Assembly (NCBI RefSeq): GCF_040289685.1
Contig: NZ_PSLQ01000010.1
Location: forward strand, 1 to 64,000
DNA length: 64,000 bases
From: Pyrinomonas sp040289685
GTDB lineage: Bacteria > Acidobacteriota > Blastocatellia > Pyrinomonadales > Pyrinomonadaceae
Reading direction: 5' to 3'
In this document: piece by piece, positions 43,719 through 52,328 of the stretch
Numbering within the stretch: the first letter of the stretch is position 1
How the letters are laid out: every line of letters begins with the position of its first letter
Notes under the pieces: generated by a model
Databases searched by the model: none
Told to the model about the DNA's origin: nothing
The model's input: the letters and a program-made list of their open reading frames with translations, nothing else
Program-made: the position numbers and the translations under genes

Positions 43719-44048
43719 GCACGCGCCGGCGATGCGGAGCTGTCTCGGTTTCAATCTCGCGCGCTGTACAAGATCAAGATAAGGATAAAGAGAGGGTTCA
43801 ACTTGCGCCTTCCTTCCCAAGTTTCANNNNNNNNNNNNNNNNNNNNNNNNNNNNNNNNNNNNNNNNNNNNNNNNNNNNNNTGGAGATACTTACTACTGCC
43901 GATGGTTGATGACGGCGCGGGCCTGTGCCACCGCCGCGTGGGGCAGCGCCTCGCATCGGTCGCGGTTCGCTCGTCGGTTGGGCTTGCGGGTAGCCTTTGC
44001 CCGCGCGGCGGTCGCCCCTGTTTTTCAGCGGCTGGCGACGGCTTGTCG
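43719..44048. other. Spacer with assembly gap
   Basis: Between cutA and the convergent LOG gene. Bases 43827-43880 are Ns. I see no gene on either side of the gap. The DNA after the gap is GC-rich with no supported frame, but a short gene spanning the gap cannot be excluded. Confidence 0.6.
43827..43880. other. Run of 54 Ns, scaffold gap
   Basis: Undetermined bases. Real length and sequence are unknown, so linkage of the two halves of the window rests on the assembler. Confidence 1.
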
Positions 44049-44807
44049 TTAAGACGAAAGCGATGCGTAATCGTTGGGAAGCGTTTTATCCAACTTGCGA
44101 AGCGAGCTTTGGCTCTGTTCGACGATGGCGACCGCTTCGGCGGGCGAATCGGTGATATGCATGAGAAAAAGATCCTCCTGCGCGATGTTGTGTTCGGCCA
44201 GTACGACGCTTTCGAGCCACTGTCGAAGCCCCGCCCAGTAGCTTGACCCGAAGAGGATTACGGGGAAATTTTTGATCTTGCGCGTTTGGATCAGCGTCAA
44301 GGCTTCGAATAGTTCATCGAGCGTTCCGTATCCGCCGGGGAAGATGATGAACGCCGTGCTGTACTTGACGAACATCGTCTTGCGCACGAAGAAGTATTTG
44401 AACGTGAGCGACCGAGTTTGATAGGGATTAGGTTTCTGCTCGAACGGCAGTTCAATGTTGCAGCCGATAGAGACGCCGCCCGCTTCATACGCGCCGCGAT
44501 TGGCCGCCTCCATGATGCCTGGGCCGCCGCCCGTGATCACCGTGTAACCGGCGCGGACGAGGAGCGCGGCGGTCTCTTGCGCGGCGCGGTAGTAGTCGCT
44601 ATCAGCGGCAGTGCGCGCCGAGCCGAAGATCGAAACGCCGCGCGTGACGGTCGCCAGTTCGTCGAAGCCGGCGACGAATTCGCCCATGATGCGGAAGACG
44701 CGCCACGTGTCGGTGTGTGTGAACTCATCTGGCTTAGGTGTCTCGAGCAGTTGTTCGTCCTGCGTGATAGGACGTTTCGCGTTCCCCTTGTTTCTCGTTT
44801 CAGCCAT
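44049..44807 (-). CDS. LOG family protein (cytokinin-type riboside 5'-monophosphate phosphoribohydrolase)
   Basis: 252 residues with start at MAETRNKGN, preceded by GGAGACGAAC; a longer frame to 44855 has no support. The Rossmann core GVSIFGSARTAADSDYYRAA, the GGGPGIMEAANRGA loop and the catalytic PGGYGTLDE (157-165) match the LOG (TIGR00730) family, once mislabelled lysine decarboxylase. Family enzymes release the base from nucleoside 5'-monophosphates. It is last in the minus-strand order M48 protease, fabI, LOG, 60 bp after fabI. Confidence 0.92.
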   Translation of the reverse strand: MAETRNKGNAKRPITQDEQLLETPKPDEFTHTDTWRVFRIMGEFVAGFDELATVTRGVSIFGSARTAADSDYYRAAQETAALLVRAGYTVITGGGPGIMEAANRGAYEAGGVSIGCNIELPFEQKPNPYQTRSLTFKYFFVRKTMFVKYSTAFIIFPGGYGTLDELFEALTLIQTRKIKNFPVILFGSSYWAGLRQWLESVVLAEHNIAQEDLFLMHITDSPAEAVAIVEQSQSSLRKLDKTLPNDYASLSS

Positions 44808-44867
44808 GTTCGTCTCCGGCAAAAGACAATGCTCCGCCCGCCCACCTTCTCGCAAAGTGTGCCTCGT

Positions 44868-45629
44868 TCAAAAGCCCATGATGTTGTAGCCGCAATCGAC
44901 GTGAATGACTTCGCCGGTGATCCCTGTGGCGAGCGGGCTGCAAAGGAAGAGAGCGACGTTGGCCACTTCGCGCGCCTCGACGTTGCGACGCAGCGGAGAG
45001 CGTTCGGCATGATGCTTGAGCATGACGTTGAGGTTGCCGATGCCGCGCGCGGCGAGCGTCTGGATCGGACCGGCACTGATGGCGTTGACGCGGATGTTGC
45101 GCGGACCTAATTCCGCCGCTAGGTAGCGCGTGCTCGCTTCGAGCGCCGCTTTGGCGACGCCCATCACATTGTAGTTGGGGACGACCTTTTCCGCGCCGTA
45201 GTAAGTCATCGTCACGATGCTGCCGCCGTCGGTCATCAGGGGCGCTGCCGCGCGCGCCAGTTCCGTCAGCGAATAAGCGCTGATGTCAAGCGCTGTCAGA
45301 AAAGCTTCGCGCGATGTATCGAGGTAGGCGCCTTCGAGCGCTTCGCGCGGCGCATAGGCGATGCTGTGAATGAGAAAGTCCAAGCGTCCGAACTCTTGGC
45401 GCAGGCGGGCGAACGTTTGGTCCACCTCTTCGGTCCTCGTTACATCGCACTGCAATGTGAGCGTTCCGTTGATGGTCTGCGCTAATTCTTCGACGTTCTC
45501 CCGCAAACGCTCGTTCTGATAGGTTAGAGCCAAGCGCGCACCCGCTCCGGCCAAGGCTTGTGCCGTCGCCCAAGCGATGGAACGTTTGTTGGCCACACCG
45601 AAGACGATGCCTTGTTTGCCTTGTAACAT
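44868..45629 (-). CDS. fabI: Enoyl-[acyl-carrier-protein] reductase (NADH)
   Basis: 253 residues. FabI reduces trans-2-enoyl-ACP in the last step of fatty-acid elongation. The glycine-rich nucleotide motif is the FabI-type GVANKRSIAWATAQALAGAGA, and the catalytic pair is Y153-x6-K160 (YNVMGVAK) with an extra Tyr at 143/144, as in E. coli FabI and unlike FabK or FabV. The C-terminus is SPLATGITGEVIHVDCGYNIMG. It lies 25 bp after the M48 gene, so it is probably co-transcribed from upstream of 46626. Confidence 0.95.
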   Translation of the reverse strand: MLQGKQGIVFGVANKRSIAWATAQALAGAGARLALTYQNERLRENVEELAQTINGTLTLQCDVTRTEEVDQTFARLRQEFGRLDFLIHSIAYAPREALEGAYLDTSREAFLTALDISAYSLTELARAAAPLMTDGGSIVTMTYYGAEKVVPNYNVMGVAKAALEASTRYLAAELGPRNIRVNAISAGPIQTLAARGIGNLNVMLKHHAERSPLRRNVEAREVANVALFLCSPLATGITGEVIHVDCGYNIMGF

Positions 45630-45654
45630 AGATCCGTTCCTCGTCGAAGGAGAT

Positions 45655-46626
45655 TTATGCGGCGACGCTTGTGTGTGCGCCGTTCAGCACGCGTTCGTAC
45701 TCGCCGCTTTCAACCCATCTCAAGATTTCGGAAACGCGCCAGATGGGGAAAGGATGGGTCAGGTTTGACGAGACCACATCGGCCCAGAAGCGGTCGAGCA
45801 CGCTTTCATCGTAACTCTTTTGAAAGTCGCGCGCTTGCTGGAGAAATTCTTGATAATCTACCTTGGAAGCGAAAGTCCCGCCACACAGCTTCATCATCGT
45901 TCTTCCGATGATGTCTGGATCCTGCGTGACGAGCAATGCCGCGCGATCGCACGACAGCTCGGCGCGTCGTGCCCAAGCGAGCAATGCCGCGCGCATCGTC
46001 CCCGATAGGATAGCGGTTGCCGCTTTAGCGATCGCGACGTTGGCGAGCGCGACGTTGGCGAGCGCTTCAAGCAGGCGCGCCGCCGTCAAATAGAGCACGT
46101 GTTCGGCGTGGACGTGACCGACCTCGTGGGCGATGACGGCGAGCACCTCTTCATCCGTCAAACGTTCGATGAGCGACGAATGGAGGACGATCACAGGGCG
46201 CTCGACGCCGCCCGTAAAAGCGTTGACGATCGGGTTCTGTTGGACGAAAAGTTCCGGCATATCGACGCCCAGCGTCGTGCAGGCGACTTGAAGCTTGGCG
46301 TAAAGATCCGGGCACTGTCGCGGCGTCACATGCACGGCGCTCGCCATGAAGATGACGCGAATGGCCGATTCGCCCGTCACCGCCAAAAACTTCTTGAGGG
46401 CCGAATCTATGCCCGGAATAGCGCGCAGCGCCGCGAGCGCGCGGCTATCGGCTGGATGGACGTAAGCGTGTTTGTCGAGATCGGGAAACTTCTTGTGCGG
46501 GCGATCCGACAGCGGCAAGCGACAACGTCCGCAGCGCGCCTCGCCGGAACTTCCAGCGCGCGTGTGGTTCAACTGCCCACAGTAGCGACACCTGATGGTG
46601 CTGTTGCCATCGAAATTCAAAGCCAT
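45655..46626 (-). CDS. M48 family metallopeptidase with N-terminal zinc ribbon
   Basis: 323 residues. Zinc-protease motif HEVGH (167-171, in LAVIAHEVGHVHAEH) with a downstream Glu region AELSCDRAALLV characteristic of M48 (HtpX/Oma1/Ste24). A zinc ribbon with four cysteines (13, 16, 32, 35) precedes it, and residues 60-130 form the M48 pro-region (GIDSALKKFLAVTGESAIRV). Helices near 175-215 look amphipathic and hydrophobic but I do not see the four strong TMs of HtpX, so it may be peripheral. It is the first gene of the M48-fabI-LOG set. Confidence 0.88.
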   Translation of the reverse strand: MALNFDGNSTIRCRYCGQLNHTRAGSSGEARCGRCRLPLSDRPHKKFPDLDKHAYVHPADSRALAALRAIPGIDSALKKFLAVTGESAIRVIFMASAVHVTPRQCPDLYAKLQVACTTLGVDMPELFVQQNPIVNAFTGGVERPVIVLHSSLIERLTDEEVLAVIAHEVGHVHAEHVLYLTAARLLEALANVALANVAIAKAATAILSGTMRAALLAWARRAELSCDRAALLVTQDPDIIGRTMMKLCGGTFASKVDYQEFLQQARDFQKSYDESVLDRFWADVVSSNLTHPFPIWRVSEILRWVESGEYERVLNGAHTSVAA

Positions 46627-46655
46627 GTGCGATCCTTTCTTAATGCGCCGCAGCG

Positions 46656-46675
46656 CAACGATAGAAGTATCGTTG
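46656..46675. promoter_or_regulatory. Perfect 8-bp inverted repeat upstream of the M48 gene
   Basis: CAACGATA-GAAG-TATCGTTG lies 30 bp before the M48 start and 80 bp before the divergent TPR gene. Its symmetry and location suit an operator for one or both genes, or a leader hairpin on the M48 transcript. Confidence 0.4.
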
Positions 46676-46755
46676 ATTCACGGTTACCAGAGCAAGCGGT
46701 GACGAGGCGGAGAAGCGCGCGTCGCCTTTTCTTTAGCGGTCTGTTAAAATTCCTC

Positions 46756-47526
46756 ATGAGAGCGGTGAAAGGGAAAAATCTTCTATTCGCGCTGGCCGGC
46801 TTGTGCGTCGGGTTCCTGATCGGGTTCGCGCTGGCGAACTCGCTCGGCGTCCGACCACGCCCTGTGCCTGATCAGCCTGTTGGGCCAGCGACGCGCGATG
46901 CAGGCTTGCTCTCGCGCGAAGAGATCGAGCGGGCGGTAGCGCGCGCCGATGCCGAGCCGGACAACGTCGAGTTGCAGCGGTCGCTCGGCCGCGCGCTGCA
47001 CCTTTACTCTGTCGAGGCCAATTCGCCCGAAGCGCTCGCTGCGGCCATTCGCCTTCTGCGTCGCGCGCACGACATCGGCGCAGATCAGACGGATGATCTG
47101 CTCGCCCTCGCCAACGCGCTTTTCGATAGCGGTCGGTTGTACGACCGGGCGCAGCTTGCCGAAGCGCGGTCGCTTTACCAACGAGTCCTTGCGCGCAAGC
47201 CGAACGATGCGGAACTCATCGCGCGCGTCGGCTGGACCTTTTATTTCGAACGTCCGCCTAAGATCGCAGAGGCCGAGCGAGCCTTCAGAAGCGCTCTGGA
47301 AGCGGCGCCAACGCAGGAATCGGCGCTGCAGGGAATGATCGTCGCGCTCATCGCGGCAGAAGATTTCGAGCGAGCGCAAAAGTATTTGACGGAACTCGAG
47401 CGCGCCAACCGTTTGAATCCAGCGTTGCCGGATTTACGCGCCCTTTGGGAGGTGCGACGCAACCGGTCCGCTGAAAGACGTGCGACCGCGTCGCTGGATT
47501 CGGCGAACGACACGCGCACTCGATGA
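46756..47526 (+). CDS. Membrane-anchored TPR protein (CcmI/NrfG-like)
   Basis: 256 residues from the ATG at 46756; a much longer frame from 46099 is antisense to the M48 gene and is rejected. An N-terminal TM (NLLFALAGLCVGFLIGFALANSL, about 7-30) is followed by a linker, LLSREEIERAVARADAEPDN and TPR units (VELQRSLGRALHLYSVEANS, DLLALANALFDSGRLYDRAQ, AELIARVGWTFYFERPPKIAEAE, ESALQGMIVALIAAEDFERAQ). A TAAAAT box at about 46744-46749 lies unusually close to the ATG. A role in cytochrome maturation is possible because of CcmI-like layout, but there is no direct evidence. Confidence 0.75.
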   Translation: MRAVKGKNLLFALAGLCVGFLIGFALANSLGVRPRPVPDQPVGPATRDAGLLSREEIERAVARADAEPDNVELQRSLGRALHLYSVEANSPEALAAAIRLLRRAHDIGADQTDDLLALANALFDSGRLYDRAQLAEARSLYQRVLARKPNDAELIARVGWTFYFERPPKIAEAERAFRSALEAAPTQESALQGMIVALIAAEDFERAQKYLTELERANRLNPALPDLRALWEVRRNRSAERRATASLDSANDTRTR

Positions 47527-47536
47527 GTGAAATCGG

Positions 47537-47812
47537 ATGAAATTCGTCATCGTTGCAAGTCTAATCGCGGCACTGTCGCTCTTCCTCGCTTGGAAGTTGC
47601 GTCCGTACTTTCTGTTTCTGCGCGAAGCCTGGCGCTTCGCGAGCGAGGTCAAACGGACGACCGAAACCCGACGCGCGCCGCCGTCGAGGAGCGAAAGCTT
47701 GGTTCGTTGCGCGTCTTGCGGCGTGCTGATCCCAGCCTCGCGCGCGCTCGTCTCGCGCCATCCTTCGGTCGTTTATTGTTCTGATGCTTGCATGCGGCAA
47801 CGGCAGGGATGA
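47537..47812 (+). CDS. Small membrane-anchored zinc-finger protein (PP0621-like)
   Basis: 91 residues. An N-terminal TM helix (VIVASLIAALSLFLAWKL) is followed by a charged linker and a C-terminal metal-binding knuckle: CASCGVLIPASRAL ... VVYCSDACMRQ, i.e. CxxC and CxxxC. This is the organisation of the PP0621 family of unknown function. It begins 10 nt after the TPR gene and is very likely in its operon. Confidence 0.75.
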   Translation: MKFVIVASLIAALSLFLAWKLRPYFLFLREAWRFASEVKRTTETRRAPPSRSESLVRCASCGVLIPASRALVSRHPSVVYCSDACMRQRQG

Positions 47813-48124
47813 CGCGCTCGTCGAAACAACTCATGGCGCGCCGACTGAGGCGATGCGATGATCTTGTCTCGGAGTTTTTCAATAAAGGGGAATTTAGGTC
47901 GGATCGCCAAAAGGCCCTTCGGAAAGGCGACGCCGCCCTCGTTTCGAATCTTTTCGCTTGCCTCTCGGTTGTGGAAAGGTCGCGATAGCGCTTTCCGCCA
48001 TGCGTGCTCTTCAGTTGAGACCCGCGCGTGGCGCGAACTGAATTGCATCTCCTGGCGAGTCGCGAAGCAAGTTCGAGATGAAATCGGCCCTCGCTGAGCG
48101 AAAGGCCGTTGGGTTACGGTTCGA
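47813..48124. other. Spacer after the zinc-finger gene
   Basis: No gene is supported. It holds a 7-bp inverted repeat TTCAGTT (48010-48016) / AACTGAA (48036-48042), and the possible MFS terminator listed below. Confidence 0.4.
48085..48108 (-). terminator. Possible terminator of the MFS gene
   Basis: On the minus strand CGGCCTTTCGCT...AGCGAGGGCCG forms an interrupted stem 17 nt after the MFS stop, followed by ATTTC. Confidence 0.4.
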
Positions 48125-49534
48125 TCACGTCTCTCGCGCTAGGTTGCCGGTCCAGCGAGCGCCGCAGAAGAAGAAAAACGCCGAGGCAGCGAGAAGAAGC
48201 GGTGTGATCAGCAGGGCTACCGACAAGTGTTGCCGCGTCGGATCAATGCCCAGCGCCGCGCCCGCTGCGGCGAACAGCGGCAACCGCCCGTCTCTGATCG
48301 CATCGGAGATGACGCCGACGGCGGCACGTGAAATGGCATCGCCGAAAGCGTGTATGATGACGATGTTGAGCGCAACTGCTGTGGCCCTCTCCGTCGCGGC
48401 GACACTTTGCAGCAGGATGGCGTGAAACGGCGCGTTGCTGATAAAGAGCAAGATGACGGCGGTGAATGTTGCTGGCAGGTAGATTGCCGGCTCATCGGCG
48501 ATGAGCGCGGCAAGCGTCGGCAAAATGGCCAGCAGCGTGCTCGCCGCGCAGACGCCGAAATAAGCATCGCGTCTTCGTCTTGCAATCCGGTCTGATACCC
48601 ATCCGCCGCCGAACGTGCCGATGGCGCCGCCGAGCAACGCGATGATGCCGAGCGTGATAGCCGCTCCCGTTTCCGACATCCCCTTGTCGCGCGCCAGCAG
48701 AACGGTTGCCCACGTGGCGAACGCGCCGAGCGCTGCCGTGAGCGCCGTGTAACCTGCCGTCGAAATGAACCAATCGCGCGTGCACAGGATGCGGCGCGTC
48801 GTGACCCACCAGGGGCCGGGCTTCGTCCGGCGTTCGCTTCTGCGATCCATCGCGCCACGCGGCGGTTCGCGCAATAGCCAAACGAAGGCGGCGGTGGCGA
48901 GGCCAGGGAGACCGACGAGCATGAAGGCCGTGCGCCAGCCGAAGAAGTGGGCTAGCACGCCGCCGATGACGAACCCCAGCGCGAAACCGACGGGAATCGC
49001 CGCTTGAAAGATGCCGAGCGCCGTTGCCCTCTGTTGAGGCGGAAAATAATCGGCGATCAAACTCGGCGTAATCGTCGAGTAAGCTGATTCGCCTATGCCG
49101 ACCAGCGCGCGCACCGAGCAGAGCACGAAAGCCGCCGTCGAAAGCGTGACTTCGGGACCAAGAAGCGACAACGTCCGATGCCCGTCGGTTACGAACTCGG
49201 TGGCGACGCCGGTCAACGCTGTGGCGATGCTCCAGATAACTGCGGCCACGGCCATCAGGCGCGCTCTCGGAAGACGGTCGCCGAGCAGACCGAACAACGG
49301 TGCGAAGAAGGTGAAGGAGAGCAGAAGAGAAGCTTCAATATATCCGAGTTCCGTATCGCTCAGACCGAGCTTCGGGTCGCGCAACATCAATGGGGCGACT
49401 GCTGGCAGAACCTGTCGGTCGATGTAGTTGAGGAAGTTAACCAACGTCAGGAGCGCGAGCGCATAGGTCGAATAGCGCATAGCCGTTGTGCGCGCGCGCA
49501 CGCCTTCGAAGAAGACTCGTGCGACGATCTTCAT
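48125..49534 (-). CDS. MFS transporter, Spinster-like
   Basis: 469 residues with about 12 hydrophobic segments. The signature NFLNYIDRQVLPAVAPLM in helix 1 is typical of the Spinster/sphingosine-1-phosphate type MFS group, and GDRLPRARLMAVAAVIWSIATA is the loop 2-3 motif of the superfamily. AAGGAGACGA precedes the chosen ATG, favouring it over a later start at MRYST. The substrate is unknown; bacterial members include exporters and lipid or sugar acid carriers. Monocistronic by spacing. Confidence 0.88.
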   Translation of the reverse strand: MKIVARVFFEGVRARTTAMRYSTYALALLTLVNFLNYIDRQVLPAVAPLMLRDPKLGLSDTELGYIEASLLLSFTFFAPLFGLLGDRLPRARLMAVAAVIWSIATALTGVATEFVTDGHRTLSLLGPEVTLSTAAFVLCSVRALVGIGESAYSTITPSLIADYFPPQQRATALGIFQAAIPVGFALGFVIGGVLAHFFGWRTAFMLVGLPGLATAAFVWLLREPPRGAMDRRSERRTKPGPWWVTTRRILCTRDWFISTAGYTALTAALGAFATWATVLLARDKGMSETGAAITLGIIALLGGAIGTFGGGWVSDRIARRRRDAYFGVCAASTLLAILPTLAALIADEPAIYLPATFTAVILLFISNAPFHAILLQSVAATERATAVALNIVIIHAFGDAISRAAVGVISDAIRDGRLPLFAAAGAALGIDPTRQHLSVALLITPLLLAASAFFFFCGARWTGNLARET

Positions 49535-49613
49535 TCGTCTCCTTGTGGACTTCGGAAATCGTTCACAGCGATCCGTTCGGTTTGGTCATGTTCTTTGGCG
49601 ACATGCTGTGGAG

Positions 49614-50504
49614 CTAGCGCGCGACGAGCAGTTCCAAAACGACCGGCACGATATCGACGAGCGAACGCACGCGCTCAGCCACGAGTTCGCATCCAGCACC
49701 CCAAGCTAGTGTCGGCACGTCGTTGAGGGTGTGGTTGTGTGTGCTCAGATCCTCTATGTTGCCATGGTCGCTGGTGACGATGATCGTCGTGCGACCGAGG
49801 TCGACGGCGGCAATGGTCCGACGCACGAAGCGCGCAAGCTGCTCCAGCGTGCGCTGGGCTGTATCCATGTCCTGTGCGTGCCCGATGCGGTCCGTCAGAA
49901 AATATTCGTAGAGCGTGAAACGGTGTTGGGCGGCAAGGCGCGCCAATATCTCTGCAGCCTCCTCTGCCGAACGGATCTCAACCCCCTCTCCGCGGGCGAT
50001 CAATTCAGCGTTGGTGAAATCATGAAACAGGGCGCGACCTGCGCGCAGCTCCTCCAATGTGCGAAACGGCAGACCAGCGGCTTCCACGGCAACCGTGGTC
50101 GCCGATACCCAGCGCGGACGTTCCTGAAAGAAACGGTGCGTATAAGCGTTGGCGAACGTGTTGGGGCCGATGCCTCTTTGTTGTAGGCGAACGAAGATCG
50201 AATATTCGTGCAACAGCGCGCGCAGCGGTTGATCGGGAAAGCCTTGCTTGTGTTGTCCGCGCAAAAGCGGTGCGTTGATGCCGGTGAGAATCGTCGTCTG
50301 ACCGGAGGCGCTTTGGGGGCGCCCTTCGACTCCGAGCCGCGCGTCGGTGCGCGCCATGCGCCCGCCGTTCCACACTTCTTTCGTCGTTTGATCGGCAAAA
50401 ACGGCGAGCGGCGCGGCCCTTTCGCCAAGCAAATAGAGCGGGTTCTGTGGAGAGCGCGCGCCGATGCCGAGCCCGTCGATGAAAATCAAGAGCACGGAGG
50501 ACAT
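49614..50504 (-). CDS. Alkaline-phosphatase-superfamily metalloenzyme (phosphopentomutase/phosphoglycerate mutase-like)
   Basis: 296 residues from MSSVLLIFIDGLG; two upstream starts (50537 TTG and 50519 ATG) exist and no good ribosome site decides. The metal-site motifs FIDGLGIG, GQTTILTGINAP (nucleophile Thr/Ser region), DRIGHAQD and TSDHGNIEDLSTHNH are those of the iPGM/phosphopentomutase metalloenzyme domain, without the mutase cap of full-length iPGM. Related proteins are annotated metalloenzyme domain protein. The reaction is unknown. Confidence 0.75.
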   Translation of the reverse strand: MSSVLLIFIDGLGIGARSPQNPLYLLGERAAPLAVFADQTTKEVWNGGRMARTDARLGVEGRPQSASGQTTILTGINAPLLRGQHKQGFPDQPLRALLHEYSIFVRLQQRGIGPNTFANAYTHRFFQERPRWVSATTVAVEAAGLPFRTLEELRAGRALFHDFTNAELIARGEGVEIRSAEEAAEILARLAAQHRFTLYEYFLTDRIGHAQDMDTAQRTLEQLARFVRRTIAAVDLGRTTIIVTSDHGNIEDLSTHNHTLNDVPTLAWGAGCELVAERVRSLVDIVPVVLELLVAR

Positions 50505-50741
50505 CGGCGCATTGTGTAGCATCGAGAAGGCTCGCAAAGCAAGGGGGAAAGTATGAACTTTGGATGACGCGAGCGGTGTTCCTACGATGATCTTCCCGCA
50601 GATGGAATGGCTTTAAACTCGTCTTGCGCCGCGGCGGATCAATCGTTCGGCGAGGGCGCTGTTGATCGATGGGGCGGTGGTTTAGCGAGAGGCGGTCGCT
50701 TCGCTATGTTAGCGGGCGGCGCTGTCTGGAGGTCTTGTTTT

Positions 50742-52172
50742 TCAAGATGTCTTCAGATTACGCCGCGCTGGATCCATTTGACGCAAACGATTGCCTTCGG
50801 GAATGAGCCCGCGTTCGCGGTAGAGCCGCAGCTTGTTGTGCAAGGTCTTCAAGCTGATTTGGAGCAACTCGGCGGCGCGTTTGCGGTTCCCCTCGCACTT
50901 TTGCAAAGTGCGGAGGATCATTTGCCTTTCGACCTCTTCGAGGGGAGTGCCGATGGGCAGCGTGATCGTATCTTCGTCGCGAGGGCGCGCGCGCTGGTCC
51001 ACTGGGTAAGGGGCGATGTGATGGCGTTCGATCTGCTCGCTTGAGCAGATAATCACCGCGCGTTCGATGGCGTTGCGCAGCTCGCGCACATTGCCGGGCC
51101 AATTATAAGCCTGCAACGCTTCGAGCGCCGCTTGGCTAAGAAGGCGAGCCGGGCGGTTGTGTTTAGCAGCAAGCTGCGCGATGAGATGTTGTGCGAGCAG
51201 CGGAATGTCCTCTTTGCGCTCGCGCAAGGGTGGGAGCGCGATGGTGATGACGTTCAGCCTGTAGAGCAGGTCTTCGCGGAGCGTTCCGGCGCGCACGGCT
51301 TCCAAAGGGTCCTTGTTGGTTGCTGCCAGCACGCGGACATCAACCGGGATCTCTTGCGAACCGCCGAGCCGACGCACCTTGCGCTCTTCGAGCACGCGCA
51401 GCAGTTTGACCTGTAACAGCGGTGGCATTTCGGCCACTTCGTCCAGAAGGAGCGTGCCGGAATTGGCTAGTTCGAAGCAGCCCTGACGACGCGCCACCGC
51501 GCCTGTAAAAGCGCCGCGTTCGTGACCGAACAGTTCCGATTCCATCAAGGTTTCGGGAATGGCCGAACAGTTGATGGCGATGAAGGGCGCTTCGCGCCGC
51601 GGGCTGAGCGCGTGAATGGTCCGCGCCACCATCTCTTTGCCTGTGCCTGATTCGCCCGTGATCAGAACCGAGGCGGATGAGGGTGCGACCTGTTCGATCA
51701 GCGCGTAGATCTGGCGCATCGCTTCAGAGGCGCCGACCAATTCGCCGAACGCGCCGCGATCTTGAAGTTGTCGGCGCAACGCCTCGTTCTCGCGGCGCGC
51801 TTGTCCGTATTCCACCGCCCGATCGATCACCAACCGGAGCTTGCGCATATCAACCGGCTTTTCGAAATAGTTGTAAACGTCTTCCTCTTGCAAAGCGCGC
51901 ATTGCGGACTCGACTGAACCATGTTCGGTCAAGACGATAACGACGATGTCGGGGTGATGCGCGCGAATCTGTCGCAGCAAAGCAAAACCATCCAGTCGGG
52001 GGGTGGAAAGGTCCGCGATGACAACCAGAGGATGAACTTCGGCGAGGCGACGCAGCGCTGCCAAACCGTCTCTTTCAGCGACCGCTTCGTAGCCCCACGA
52101 AGCGAGATGGTCGCACAAGTCGGCGACGAAATCCAAGTCTCCGTCAGCGATCAGGATGCGTCCCTTGCTCAT
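50742..52172 (-). CDS. NtrC-family sigma-54-dependent response regulator
   Basis: 476 residues. Receiver domain (1-120) with phosphoacceptor Asp54 (VVIADLSTPRLDG), AAA+ domain with Walker A GESGTGKE (about 170-177), sigma-54 contact loop GAFTGA (about 219-224), Walker B GTLLLDEVAEM, and a C-terminal Fis-type HTH (EGNRKRAAELLQISLKTLHNKL). It needs RpoN to open promoters. No histidine kinase gene is adjacent, so it is an orphan here. It lies 157 bp after hemD on the same strand; a TAAACT box in the spacer may be its own promoter. Confidence 0.95.
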   Translation of the reverse strand: MSKGRILIADGDLDFVADLCDHLASWGYEAVAERDGLAALRRLAEVHPLVVIADLSTPRLDGFALLRQIRAHHPDIVVIVLTEHGSVESAMRALQEEDVYNYFEKPVDMRKLRLVIDRAVEYGQARRENEALRRQLQDRGAFGELVGASEAMRQIYALIEQVAPSSASVLITGESGTGKEMVARTIHALSPRREAPFIAINCSAIPETLMESELFGHERGAFTGAVARRQGCFELANSGTLLLDEVAEMPPLLQVKLLRVLEERKVRRLGGSQEIPVDVRVLAATNKDPLEAVRAGTLREDLLYRLNVITIALPPLRERKEDIPLLAQHLIAQLAAKHNRPARLLSQAALEALQAYNWPGNVRELRNAIERAVIICSSEQIERHHIAPYPVDQRARPRDEDTITLPIGTPLEEVERQMILRTLQKCEGNRKRAAELLQISLKTLHNKLRLYRERGLIPEGNRLRQMDPARRNLKTS

Positions 52173-52328
52173 GATTGCTTCAAGTTTAACACAAGGCGTA
52201 AGCCGTCCGCGCCTCCTGCGGGACGGAGCCGTTTCGGTAGCGACATCCGAAAAGCTTTCGGCCAGTAACTGGGCGATTGGACGGGCGCGCCATTTGTTTC
52301 GCGGATCGCGTTATTCGAGCGAAGCTGG

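Noticed and set aside
43719..44048. Coding frames crossing the Ns
   Set aside because: They exist only because Ns are read as open; no supported sequence on either side.
46099..46755. 219-codon extension of the TPR protein
   Set aside because: It is antisense to the M48 gene; the TM anchor and the natural start are at 46756.
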